Of a stretch of 64,000 nt of DNA, positions 1 to 10,930 are shown in pieces. Within the stretch, counting starts at the first letter, position 1, and each line of letters begins with the position of its first letter. The notes below the pieces were generated by a model that saw nothing but the letters and a program-made list of their open reading frames with translations, was not told where the DNA came from and did no database searches. The translations under genes were made by a program, and so were the position numbers. This DNA is from Lytechinus pictus (taxonomy: Eukaryota; Echinodermata; Echinoidea; Temnopleuroida; Toxopneustidae): NCBI RefSeq assembly GCF_037042905.1, contig NC_087249.1:39515401-39579400 (forward strand), written 5' to 3'.

Positions 1-144
1 CTAACCTCTTTATAACATTTTTTTTCACATGACCCTCATGACCCAGGTTATTGTCGTTATTATTATTGTTAATATTATTATCATTATCATTTTTATTATT
101 ATTATTAAGATTAAGATTAAGATTAAAATGATGATCAAGTTTAA
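1..144. repeat. AT-rich simple repeat (ATT/TTA and AAGATT units)
   Basis: Runs of ATT and ATC triplets are followed by three AAGATT-type units. The stretch ends at the TTAA bordering the element at 145. A piece of the last unit (about 28 bases ending in CAAGTTTAA) occurs again on the far side of that element near 733-761. Confidence 0.75.
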
Positions 145-731
145 AGGTCAAGTCCACCCCAGGAAAATGCTGACTTGAATAAATAGAGAAAAATCAACCT
201 AGCATAGTGCTGAAAATTTCATCAAAATCGGATGTAAAATATGAAAGTTATGACATTTTAAGTTTCGCTTATTTTTCACAAAACAGTGATATGCACAACT
301 TGGTGAGTCAGTCGATGATGTCCATGACTCACTATTTTTTTTGTTTTTTATCGTTTGAATTATACAATATTTCATTTTTTTTTATAGATTTGACGATATG
401 TACCAATTTGACTAAACCATACAGTATTAAACAATGCTAATTCCACATGTTCACGGAGGAATTAATTGTTGTATCACTTGACAATGAGGAGAAAATATTA
501 CATATTTCATATAATAAAATACAAAAGAAATAATGAGTTGATGACGTCATAGTCTCCTCATTTGCATACCAGCCAGGATGTGCATATAGATGTTTTGTGA
601 AATTAAGCAAAACTTTAAAATGTCATTTCTTTCTTATTTTACATCCGATTTTGATAAAATTTTCAATGTTATTCTTGTTGGATTTTTCTCTTTTTATTCA
701 AATAATTTGTTTGTTGGGGTGGACTTGTCCT
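145..731. mobile_element. TTAA-flanked MITE, copy 1
   Basis: The element begins AGGTCAAGTCCACCCC and ends GGGGTGGACTTGTCCT, so its termini are inverted repeats, and TTAA lies on each side (141-144, 732-735). The same termini and interior recur at 14264, 28042, 62887 and, degenerate, at 9459. It encodes no plausible protein. TTAA target duplications are known for piggyBac- and Kolobok-type transposases, so this is probably a non-autonomous relative of one of them; which one is not decidable here. Confidence 0.85.
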
Positions 732-735
732 TTAA

Positions 736-1847
736 GATTAAAATGATGATCAAGTTTAAATGTTGGCGCCACAGGGTAACAGGAGGGTGACTGACCCCTC
801 TGAAGTTGTGAAAAGAAATATAAATTGAATTGAAAATTGGATTTGAAAAGGGAAATGTTGTTGATGTAATCTTTTGTGGAAACCAGTTCACGATTAGGTG
901 TAAAAGAGAGTGGGAATGTCGACTTGCGCCAATGAAAGCATGCAAGCTTCTCTGAAAGCTGCGACTTATATGTGGGGGAGGGGAAATCATGATGACGATT
1001 TCTCTTTCCTTTATATATTTTTTAGGGAGGTAAAATATCCTTCCAATTGTTGCATCAGGTTTATTTACTTTATTCACGGGAGAGCGGAGAAAGTGAGCCA
1101 CTGAAAATTACAGGCAGTGATCTTGTGATCTTTAGTTTAACAAAAATACACTATATAAAGGTTTGTGACCAGTTTTTACTCATGTAACTCTTAATTATCC
1201 TTTGAAAATTCTTGAAGAATATCAATTCATGGAAATCAGTCCTTTTTGAAAACCTAAAAAAAAAACATTGAAGTCTTTGAACATCGAGAGAAGTGAAGTA
1301 CCGTAAAAAATGAGATTGACATGAGAAAGTGGGGGGGGGGGGGGGCTAGAGATGGGGGAGGAGAGGGAGATACAGCACTTTTGTAACCATGAACAAGACG
1401 TATCTCTTGCTTAAACACATTATGATGAAAACTCAAATTCTGAGCAGAAGAATTTGAATGAGCACATTGACATTAGAAGTTTAGATCAACATAATTTAAG
1501 CCCCGGCCCGTGTGAGGAGATTTTATATTATCTCTCTCTCAACCGGCAATGCTTTTTGTATCTTTATACATGTGCAAAGACTTGGAAGTTTGTCTATTTT
1601 CCATTTTTTTTTAACATTTCATCCACTTTTATCGATATCCCTCTTCACTTTTCTCCTAGTTCCTTCTTCTTTTTTACGCCGCCAATAGGGGGGGGGGGGG
1701 GACACGACCCCTCGGGCCTACACCTGGATCCGCCTATACAGGAGCTGTTGCAATATCAAAAGCACGTGCATATGTACATCTATGTCTGTTTCTGCGAGGG
1801 AAGGCCTTTTTTCTCCGGGGGTAAGTTACAAAGGGGTTTTTCTACAC
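736..1847. other. Non-coding stretch upstream of gene A
   Basis: No gene is recognised. The stretch holds a G homopolymer near 1330-1346 and another near 1688-1702. The second is followed by the phrase GGATCCGCCTATACAG, which recurs at several repeat ends in this window and suggests a decayed transposon terminus. The short open frames here have no recognisable protein features. Confidence 0.5.
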
Positions 1848-2060
1848 TGCAAAAACTCCGGTGTTGATTTAACACCAGCCCGGAATCTATATATGTCCAC
1901 ACCAGAGAAGTATTGAAACAACACCAGTTTGGAATCAAACCGATGCTGTTTTAATACTAATTGGTGTTGTACAAACAGCAATCTGGTGTTAGACCATAAC
2001 GAAACTGGTGTGGACATATATAGATTCCGGGCTGGTGTTAAATCAACACCAGAGTCTTTT
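1848..2060. mobile_element. Foldback MITE about 230 bp upstream of gene A
   Basis: A left arm (1848-1905) containing GGTGTTGATTTAACACCAG and TCTATATATGTCCACACCAG is matched by its inverted copy at 2005-2060. The arms are about 55 bp around a central spacer of about 100 bp that repeats the word TGGTGTT. It lies within the likely promoter region of gene A. Confidence 0.75.
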
Positions 2061-2288
2061 TCTAATATCAAATATTACCAATGTGATTACTTTTCAATAC
2101 ACAAAGTCCAAAGGTTCTTTTTTCCATAATTGCAGTATTTGTACATTGGACAAACATAGAAAAGTATATGAATATCATCAAACATTGTAGGCTTCCCTAT
2201 TGTGGATAATATTCTCGACAAGTATAGGTCACTAAATGACCCCCGTATTATATTCATTCTCTTCATAAGTTATCATACCCTCGAGATC

Positions 2289-2551
2289 ATGGCGGACAAG
2301 CAAGTCAAAGTGGCATTATGGGGCGTACCTCGGACGATGTCGACAGTGTTTGCGAAATGCCTGAGCGCCATTGACGAGATGCAAGTCTATTTCGAGCTTT
2401 ATTCGTATTCTAAAACAGCGAGTGACAAGCTCAAATCGGCGACCGGTCATGAGTTGCCGAAGAAACTTGACGGAAATGAGGCGGCATACGCAAAAGTTTT
2501 GGCGCTATATCGTGCCGAAAACAATAGTATTTTGATACCGAGAAGAATTTC
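2289..2551 (+). CDS. Gene A exon 1: sulfotransferase-like P-loop protein, N-terminal part
   Basis: The exon encodes residues 1-87 plus two bases of codon 88. The ATG at 2289 has A at -3 and G at +4, a good initiation context, and the paralogues at 28978, 42921 and 45984 start at the same place. Near the N-terminus, VALWGVPRTMSTVFAK resembles the 5'-phosphosulfate-binding P-loop of sulfotransferase-like proteins (form PRxxST). There is no signal peptide or membrane segment, so a cytosolic enzyme is inferred. The exon ends ATTTC before GTAAGT (2552-2557), giving 263 nt, exactly as in genes B and C. Substrate and reaction are unknown. Similar P-loop domains occur in bacterial proteins and in plant proteins annotated as aminotransferase-like. 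Confidence 0.88.
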
Positions 2552-2926
2552 GTAAGTATAGCATTTTGCACTAATTGGGTGAATGGAAATCCCTTCACTA
2601 CTTTTCCTGACATTTTAAAGATTTTTTTTTTTTTTTGGGGGGGGGGGGTTGAGTGCGCCTGGTGGATGCCTTCCCACAGAGCTCTTAGTTTATATCTCAA
2701 TTTGTATAGTTCAAGCATATGTTTTCTCTTTATTGCTATGTGATGTCTTTGTGCATGACTCCATGAACCTACTAGACAATTTTTGTCTCATTTTTTGCTA
2801 TATTTTTCGTATATTGCTATCCTATGATTTTTTATTTCACCACTGCATTACTGTGTTGTAAGTAAGTAGCCATCTTCACATGCATGTTGAACTTTTGTTG
2901 TACAACATAGGGCACAGTGTACGGCT

Positions 2927-3256
2927 GTGCGCACTTTCACAATGAAATTGGCTAGCCTGACAGCCTTAGCATCTATTGTATCCATTTGTATTGTGTCTTT
3001 CACTACTGAACTTGTTCTTTATACTGCTGTTACATGTACATGTAATGCTGTTAAACCTGATCCAAATGGAAAGTACACGTATGTTGGTACACCCATTCAG
3101 CGGTATGCTAATTCTCTTTCTAGATTTCGCATTTTGCCGCTGATCTCGGGAGACATCAACCCTAACCCTGGGCCTTCTTCTAGTGGATCCAACCTTTCAG
3201 CTGACTCTATTACATCACATTTTACATATGATAGACACTTCATGCCCTTAATATAA
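2927..3256 (+). pseudogene. LINE N-terminal leader with 2A-like motif (broken frame)
   Basis: The frame has ATG codons at 2927 and 2942. A hydrophobic stretch of about 30 residues (LTALASIVSICIVSF and onward) could act as a signal or anchor sequence. Residues 75-83 read GDINPNPGP. The frame stops at 3254-3256, before the endonuclease domain, which continues in another frame from about 3313. A frameshift or a true ORF boundary lies between about 3180 and 3340. Related sea-urchin LINEs are reported to carry 2A-like motifs at the N-terminus of the endonuclease/RT protein, which favours a frameshift. Confidence 0.65.
3152..3175 (+). other. 2A-like ribosome-skipping motif DINPNPGP
   Basis: Codons for D-I-N-P-N-P-G-P lie here. 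The canonical 2A core is D-(V/I)-E-x-N-P-G-P, with the peptide bond skipped between the last G and P (between 3172 and 3173). The E is N in this copy, so activity is uncertain. A leucine/isoleucine-rich run directly precedes the motif (RILPLIS), as in many 2A sequences. Confidence 0.65.
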
Positions 3257-3312
3257 GGGATAGTTGTTCCACGAGAAGATGGCGGGAAGATAATCCCATT
3301 GTATGGGACCGG

Positions 3313-4477
3313 TTGGTGTCTCTCGGGATCAGTAGACTTTGTCGAAGGCGGAGGACACATCGGGGTAAGAGAGGAGGGCGATGTCTCTTTAAGGGGCATC
3401 TTAAATTTGCCAGCATTAATTCCCGGTCGCTACGTAATAAAGCAACTATTTTTCAAGATTTTGTTATAGATCACAAATTAGATTTTGTCTGTGTAAGTGA
3501 GACATGGCTGACATCAGATGACGATGCAGTCGTAGGTGACCTGTGTCCTGACTCCTATACACTTTCAAGCATTGTCCAAGGGTCTCTGGGCGTGGCGGTG
3601 GAGTGGCTTTTCTTCACAAGGACAGTCTTCACGTTGTCACCAAGCCGCATGAAAAATTCAACAGTTTTGAATGTCTATCCGCAACCATCTCCAACGATGT
3701 TAATTGCATGGACATCTCTGTAATCTACAGGCCTCCTGGTGGACATAGCTTTTCCAGATTCCTAGATGAATTCTCTGAATTCCTGGATAGAAGCATATAT
3801 CGAACTCCACCTTTTATCATCACTGGCGACCTGAACATTCACCTAGACAATAACACTTCACCTAACACACTGAAGTTTAATGATCTAATTAGCGGTCACG
3901 CCATCTCTCAGCTAGTTGATACTCCAACACACGCCAGAGGTCACATCTTTGATGTTGTCATGGTTAGGGACTCTGATGATCGAGCTCTCTTATCGAAGCC
4001 TCGAGTCATACCTGGCATTTCAGACCACTCTGCCATCTTATGGAAGGTCAACTTTCCCAAGCCGAGTCGGTCCCAGTCCACTATAATCAGTCGCAACATC
4101 AACAACATCGACAGGGTGGCTTTCGCGAACGACATCACTGAATGTGACATCATTGCTCCTAGGACAGAGAGTGCAGACTTTTGTGTCGACACCGCCGTAC
4201 ATCGTTATAACTCTGAACTGGGAAGGATTCTCGATATTCATGCACCCCCGAAAGAAAGGAAAGTCCGGATTCATGTTGACTCTCCATGGTATAATGACAA
4301 CATCCGCTCTCAGAAGAAAAAACGAAGAAGGCTGGAGAGGCAATGGCGGCAGTCTTCACTTCATATCCACCGGGAACTCTTCTCTGCCCAGCGTGACCTT
4401 GTCAATTCCCTTGTGAAGAGGGCAAAGCGTTCCTATTATTAGGCTATCATTGAAGACTGTCACGACGACTCTAAAAA
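3313..4477 (+). pseudogene. LINE AP-type endonuclease domain
   Basis: Endonuclease motifs occur in order: FASINSRSLRNK, FVCVSETWL (catalytic E), VIYRPPGG, FIITGDLNIHLD, THARGHIFDVVMV, and PGISDHSAILW (catalytic SDH). A frameshift near 3590 moves the reading from the frame starting at 3313 to the frame containing 3603. A TAG at 4441-4443, probably once a tryptophan codon, interrupts the linker to the RT. The frame then reads on to 4478 (ends D-D-S-K-K), where the 9-kb insertion breaks it, and it resumes at 13548 with I-F-S-V-A-N-R. Known role: nicks target DNA for target-primed reverse transcription. Confidence 0.88.
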
Positions 4478-4639
4478 ACGGGGACATCCCGATAGTCCGC
4501 AGGTCCGATAGTCCACAGTGTGTGTAAAATTATGATCAGATATATCAAATGTCATCGAGAGGTCCAAAGGTCAAATGATACGAGACCATGGGGTTCTATC
4601 AGGTGCGGATCCATGGGGGGCCGAGGGGGAACTGCTTCA

Positions 4640-5315
4640 CCCCCCACCCCCAGCTCAAAAAAAGAGGGGGGAAGGGAATAAAAAGAGAGAGAGGAAGATG
4701 GGAAAAGAAGATAATAGAAAAGAGAGTAAGAAGGGGGAAGGAGAGGGAGAGAAGAAAAAAAGAGAAGAAAAAAGGGGAAAGGAAAGACAAAGAAAAAGGG
4801 AGAAGAAAAGGAGGTAAGAAGATAAAAAAAAGAGAGGAGGGAAAAGGAAGAGAAGAAAAGAAAGGAGAAAGGAAAAGGAGGAAAAAGAAGAAAAAAAAAG
4901 AGGAAGGAAGAGAAGAATATTTAATAGAGAGGAAAATGGGAAGAAAGATAAGAAAAAGAGAGAGAGAGGGGAAGAGGGGAAAAGAAAAGAAGAAAAAGAG
5001 AGAGTAAGGGGGGAAGAGAAGAAAAAAGAGAAAAGTGAGAGGAAAAGAGAGAAAGAAAAGACGGGAAAAGGAGAAGAAAAGGGGGAAAGAAAACATGGGG
5101 AAAATAGAAGAAAAGGGGGAAAGGAAGACAAGAAAAAAGAGAAGAAAAGGGGAAAATAAAGAGAAGAAAAAGAGAGAGAGAGGATGAAGGAAAAGAAGAG
5201 GAAGAAAAGGGGAGAGGAAGAGGGGGAAAGAAAGAGAGAAAGAAAGAGAAAGGAAGGGGAATGAGGATAAGAGAAAGAAAAAAAAAAGAAAGAATAGGAG
5301 ATGGGAAACGAAAGA
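4640..5315 (+). repeat. Polypurine (GA-rich) tract of about 670 bp
   Basis: The plus strand is almost purely A and G, with units such as GAAGAAAAGG and GAGAGAGAGG and hardly any pyrimidines. Apparent long open frames on both strands are low-complexity (K/E/R-rich or F/S/L-rich) and are not genes. Such tracts can form triplex (H-DNA) structures. Confidence 0.9.
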
Positions 5316-5330
5316 GGGAGATGTTGACCC

Positions 5331-5660
5331 GGACGTCGATTTGATGTTCGAACTCTAGGCGGCGCCAAAATGACGTTCGATCTATGGGGCGCCGAACTTA
5401 TGTTTGAACTTGGAGGGGGGCGCCAAATTGATGTTCGAACTATGGGAGCGCCGAATTGATGTTCGATCTAGCGGGGAACCAAATTGATGTTCGAACTAGG
5501 GGAGCGCTAATTTGAATTTTGACCATAACGCGACACATGTTTCATAGGGGGGGGGGGGGCAAAGTTATATTTCACATGGGGGCGCCAAGTTTATGTTCAA
5601 CCGAGGGCGCCAAATTGACCTTGAACTTAGGGGGCTTCATGCAAATTCATTTTCGACCGG
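5331..5660 (+). repeat. GGCGCC minisatellite
   Basis: About ten diverged units of roughly 30-35 bp follow the form GGGCGCCAAATTGATGTTC then GAACTA. An inverted relative lies at 42520-42650, and both pass into the same GCTCGCGC-type sequence. Confidence 0.75.
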
Positions 5661-5839
5661 GGGCGCAACATTGCTCGTATTGCCTGTTTATAGTGAAATA
5701 TGTTATGTCCTGCCCAAAAAGCTTAAATAAATGCGGCTGAATTAAAATATCCCGTTTTTACGATAATAGACAAAAACAATGTTTTCGAGTTTTAAGTCTG
5801 TTTAGCGAGATAGATATCCTGTTCAGGGTCACAAAAAAG

Positions 5840-8475
5840 GGTTATTATCAAATTCAGCTCGCGCTATGCGCTCGCAATATTTCATCAATGAGGTATGCAT
5901 CCTCTGCATCAATCCCACATGTAAGTGTTAGTGTTTTTCAAGTCAACATACATAGGCCGATCCAAGGGGCAAAGATATTTAGCCCCCCCCCCCCCCCCCA
6001 TGGTGGCGCAAAAAAGGGGTAAGAAACAGAAAAAAGAAGAGACAAAGAACAAGCAATTAGAATAGGAATTATACCTTAGTCCTTCTTAAGTCAGTATATA
6101 AAAAAAATTGAGCTCGCGCTTCGCGCTGGCATCAATAAATTGTTTAGTTATATACGCATCCCGACCTCACAGTTTTTTTTATGCGAACGAGAAGCACAAG
6201 CTGAAAATATCTGATTTTCTAACCTGACAACTGAAAATGTATTTTTCATTACATCATTATAAAAGTTTTCAGCTAGCGCTTCGCGCTCGCATTAATTTCT
6301 TAATAGATATGCATCGTGTTCATCTTAACAACTACTTACATAGGCGGATCCAGGGGATCCGAGGGCCCCTCCCCCTATTGACGGAGCAAATAAATTGGGA
6401 AAAAAGGGGAAAGAAAGAAATAAAGAAGGGGAAAGATAGGAGAAAAAAAGAAGACGAAACATAAAAGGAAGACGAGTGAATAAAATAAGGTCAGGAGAAG
6501 ACTTGGAAAATAATTTTTGAAAATATTTAATGTCATTATATTAAAATTTCGCTCGCGGATCACGCTCGCATTGCCTGTTCGATGAGATACATATCTCGGT
6601 CAATATAGGCTGATATATAGTAAAAAATAATTATCAAGTTTTGAAGTCAATATACAAAATATAATTCAGCTCGGACATCGATCTTTCATTTTTTTATTTA
6701 CCAATTTTTTTTTTTTCAAAGCGCTCTGAAAAATGTCCGTTTTATGGTGTGAATCAACATTTGCAACATTTTGTGCGCTCGCATTATTTGCTAAGTAGGC
6801 CTACCTATTGTCTTTTTGTATTTCATATAAGATTATCTAAATATTATTTTTCAGGTGTCTCGATTCTAAAAAAAAATGAAGGCCTATGCTAACGCTGTGC
6901 TCTCGCATTTTGGTGAGTTATGTACACCTATATATTAATTCTATAACAAACTACTTAAATTCCCCCCATTTAAAAATTTCGGATCGCGATTTGCGCTCGA
7001 GTTATTTGCTAAAAATATATCAACCAATGAAACCTATTCATGATTACAAAAATACACTCATTAGGCTTATTAGATTAATAAATATGAAATAAAATTTTTA
7101 TGAATTCATAATAACTAAATTGTCCCTTTTTCATAAATAGATATCGACACGTTTTAGGAAAAGAAAATGAAGATAGTCATCATTCTTATATGATGACAAA
7201 ATATCCTTAGGCCTAAAATGTCTCGATCCTAGGTTAAAATAATAATAAAATATCAGCTCACTCTTCGCGCTCGCATCATTTATTTAGTGCTATCCACATC
7301 GACGTCACAATCGACGTCCCTATATACACAGTGCTGTAAATAATGCTTAAATTGACTCATTTCATATCGGAATTTCATATATTATTTTCAACTCGCGCTC
7401 TGCGCTCGCATTATTGATTTTCATGATGAAAAATGAAATGTATTCAGAATGCAGATTCTGTCTAACTCTAAAACACGCGCACGCATGTTTTTTGAGATAC
7501 GCAGCTTGATCTTATTAAAAACGTACTAAAATTATCAAGTTTCAGATCAGAATATCAAAATTTTCTGCTCGCGCTTTGCGCTCACATTATGAAGATACCA
7601 AAAATTACCCATCCTTTTTCATGATTGACAAAACATGACTCGAGTGTCCCGTTGGGGGGTTTGAAATCTCATCTTTTTAGGTTGGAATATCAAAAATGTT
7701 CAGCTCGCGCTTCGCGCTCACATTATTTAATCGTTGAAATATGTATCGTCTTGATGGCTAGCTGCAAAACGTCCTTAACAGGTCCCTTTTCGACTAGGCC
7801 AGAACGCATATTTAACACTTCTGATCGCGCTTCACGCTCATGGTAATTATCTAGTTACATTACGCGTTCTGTTCAGGTTCACAAACATTGCCCAGAATTT
7901 TCAATTTTCAGGACAAAATACATTCATTTTTTTAGCTTGCATAGGGCTTATGAGATTATTACACATTTATGTTGTTTATAAAGTAAAGCTATGACTGTTA
8001 GGACATGGGCGTTTTGCCCCCCCCCCCCCCAAAAAAAAAAAAATAATAATAATAATAAATAAAAGAAAAAAGAATCACGACCAAGAAAAAAAAGAGAGAG
8101 AAAAGGAAAGGGATTAGGATGAAATATGATATTATTTTCCAAATATTATGTCAAAATCTATCACAGCCTTGTATTTTTGTAATAAAAATGTCAGCGTATT
8201 TGCTTGCTCGCTTCGCTCACTGGAAACTTCTTATTAATTTTATGCGATACGCCATATCGAGCCCCCTCAAAATTGTTGGCTCATTACGCTACTGGAAAAA
8301 TCCCTTCAATGAAACAAAAAAAAAAAAAAATCAACATTGATCGGGGAAAATATGGGTGAAAAAAATCGCCCCCCTCCTTACTTACGGAAGCTGGGTCCGC
8401 CCCCGGAATTAGGCTTTCAGGATAAAATACATGAAAAAAAAAAAAAAATCAGATCGCGCTTCGCGTTCTCATTAT
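5840..8475 (+). repeat. Array of GCTCGCGCTTCGCGCTCGC units
   Basis: The near-palindromic core recurs with variants near 5857, 6112, 6275, 6550, 6985, 7257, 7394, 7567, 7703, 7822, 8200 and 8454, usually followed by ATTATTT and often by a GAGATA(T/C)GTATC-like phrase. Spacing is mostly 110-280 bp. Between the cores the sequence is AT-rich with no coding signal. Transposon-end phrases (GGCGGATCCAGGG near 6342, TGGGTCCGCCCCCGG near 8391) mark internal boundaries. Confidence 0.8.
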
Positions 8476-8484
8476 TTATTTAGG

Positions 8485-9458
8485 CCTTGTGAAATACCTC
8501 AATGTGTTTAAAGTATACATCCGAAGAATCAAAAGTATTTTATAATGACTTTATGTGGTCATCACTGTAAAGGGGAAGTATTACTAATCAGATATATAAC
8601 TTCACTTTTCAAAATAGTGATCAGAGTTTGCAGAAATCAGCTCTCAAAAATGATTTATTTTCATGCCATATTTCTGCCTTCCACCGGTCCTCTTGCGAGC
8701 TCCAGCTGAGTGACGTCACACAATGAGCAGTGAGCAGCTGAGCTGACAGCAGCCCTTTGGAGACGATCTTTCCAATCAGCGTTTTTTGCTCTTAGAATTG
8801 TTTATTGCTCTTAAGATTGGTCTTGTTATATAGATAAAAGTTTGAATTTACTGAACAGTGAAAAAAGTGCACATTTAACGTATTTTGGTAACCAATATTT
8901 AGCTTAGAATTTTTTTTTTCAAGAAATATATGTGAATAAACAAAGCATATTTTCACGTAGAAATCACACGTGCGTCACATTAATATTATAATCAATATAA
9001 AGCATAGACACTCTTCTTTATGACTGAACAAAAATTATGAAATTTCATTAAGTAACAAAGTCAGGAACCACAAAAAAAACACGGCAATATCCATCGCGAA
9101 ATAATGACTGAAATTGCAGTTGAATTGCCGAAGCATTATTAGGCAACAGCAGCGAGCGGACTTTATTTCATATATCTTAAAAATGCCTTTCCGATAGGGC
9201 AATGGTCTTTGGCCAAATGCGTTGGCCATTGTTTTGTCATGTGCGAGGACCCTGGTTCGAAACTCGGATTTTTTTTCTGGGCATTTTTTTTTAATTCCTT
9301 CCCCGTCCCTACCCATCTTTTGTTCTCTTTTTATTTTCTTGTGAAATTCTATTCAGACCTGTATTTATCAAATCTTGCTTCTTAATTGCTGCTTTTGATT
9401 TTCAAGTTCTTGATTAGATTATTTCTACTCTTATTTGGGATGGGAGGGGTAGAGTTAA
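8485..9458. other. Non-coding stretch within the 9-kb element
   Basis: No gene is recognised. GAGCTGAGTGACGTCACA near 8705 has a weak counterpart (GAGCTGAGTGAGTCAATC) near 11906, which may be remnants of one older element. A weak B-box-like GGTTCGAAACTC lies at 9254-9265 within a possible tRNA-derived SINE remnant (about 9190-9280). Confidence 0.4.
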
Positions 9459-9787
9459 AAGTCAAGTCCACATCAACTAAAATTATTTGAATAGAGTAAT
9501 TTCCCTTGTTGTTTTTACTCAAAACAGTCATATACACAAAACAATGATATGCAAATTAGAGTTGTCACTCACATCACATTCGTTTCTATTTTTTGTGGCA
9601 TTTTGTTTTTTATTCTTTGCAGATTTGACGATAGGAAACTCTTTATCTGATCACAATAGGTTATATTTACGGAACTGTTAAAATAGTAATTATATAAATT
9701 TAAATCAAAGTTTTTATGAAATTTCCTGCAATATCTTGTTATTTTTCTTTAAATTCAAATGAATTTTTGATTGCGTGGACTTCTCCT
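9459..9787. mobile_element. TTAA MITE, degenerate copy 5
   Basis: It starts after TTAA (9455-9458) with AAGTCAAGTCCACATC and ends with GGACTTCTCCT. The interior resembles the other copies (GATTTGACGATA). It is shorter than the approximately 600-bp copies and more diverged, so probably older. Confidence 0.65.
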
Positions 9788-10768
9788 TTACTCTTAATGT
9801 AGAGAATGCATAGCAAAATTTATCCAGAAACAAAATTGTCTTAGAATATGCAAATCAGTAATTGGACACATGTTCACTTTTCTTTCATCCAGGCCACTTC
9901 CTCACATCCACCAGGCTTTCAGTCTTATAACAAAAATGATGAACCATCACACAACAGCACACAACATTAACAGTGCTTCACAATAAATATTTCACTTCTG
10001 TTCATACATGCAATAAATATTGTGGAAAACAAATAAAAGGCGTACCCATATTCAAATACCGTTTAAAAGGACAAATATATTATACCTTTCGAGAAAAATC
10101 AGCACGTTAAATATCTGATAACAAAACATAATTATGGGGCACTGCAAGAAGCTTATGTTCAATTGCAAATCAAGCGTAAGTCTTAAATTCAATTTCAAGC
10201 GTAATAAGGTCGAGTTGCAATCGCAATTCAACTACATGTTTAATCAAAGGACTTACCCTTGATTTGGGACGTGTGATTGAGTATAACATTTCTCGCAAAA
10301 TGCCCTAGTAACATTAAAATTGTTCTTTCGTTTTAAATTGTGTGTTATTATTTTTGACAAGCTGTATTCCTGTCCAAGTCAAATTTCTTAGTTCTCTCCA
10401 AAACTGTGCTCAAAATTGTTTCCAAGATTGATAAAGAAAATTTTTCTTTTGTATCATTATCAGTCCACAACTTGCAAACCGTAGGTCCTGGAAAGAGTGA
10501 ATAAAAAAATGGCTATATCCAAATCATAGTAAAAGGACATGATGGAATCTCCCAGATTGAGGTAGCAAGCAGAGACCAGAAGTCACCAGAGTCAGCAAGT
10601 GTGCAGATCTGTGTGTAGAAGAGAGAAAAAACGAAATAGTTTAAATAATCAAATCAAAGTATGAATTTAATTATCGTGATGATTGATGACGTGCGGTGGC
10701 ATGTAATTCCCGGTCAACAACAAATGATAGTAGGTTTAAACACCTGAAAAGTTCCACTCAGAACACTG
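9788..10768. other. Non-coding stretch
   Basis: AT-rich single-copy-looking sequence. No gene, RNA or repeat is recognised. Confidence 0.4.
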
Positions 10769-10930
10769 GTGCTCTACCTCAAGTGATGTTTGTGTAGGCC
10801 CCACTCCACTTCACTACCGCTACACTACCGTACATGTACGCCACACCTACCCGGGTAGGTGTGTAGCGTAGTGTAGGCTGTAGCAGTAGTGAAGTGGAGA
10901 CTACACGAACATCACTTGAGGTACGGTGCT
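10769..10930. repeat. Imperfect palindrome with stem of about 75 bp
   Basis: The arms share CCTCAAGTGATGTT, CCACTCCACTTCACTAC and CACACCTAC, and meet at CCC|GGG (10852/10853). The core ACACCTACCCGGGTAGGTGT is a perfect 20-bp palindrome. There is almost no loop. It could be a small foldback element or a hairpin-forming transcript; no flanking direct repeat was identified. Confidence 0.7.

Noticed and set aside
2202-2288. Upstream in-frame ATG extension of gene A exon 1
   Set aside because: The extra 29 residues have no counterpart in the paralogues, which all start at MADKQ/MAGKQ after CGAGATC.
4588-5368. Long open frames on both strands rich in K/E/R or F/S/L
   Set aside because: They are the translation of a polypurine tract; low complexity and no domain.
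9190-9280. Functional tRNA gene near GGTTCGAAACTC
   Set aside because: B box only; no acceptor pairing or convincing A box.
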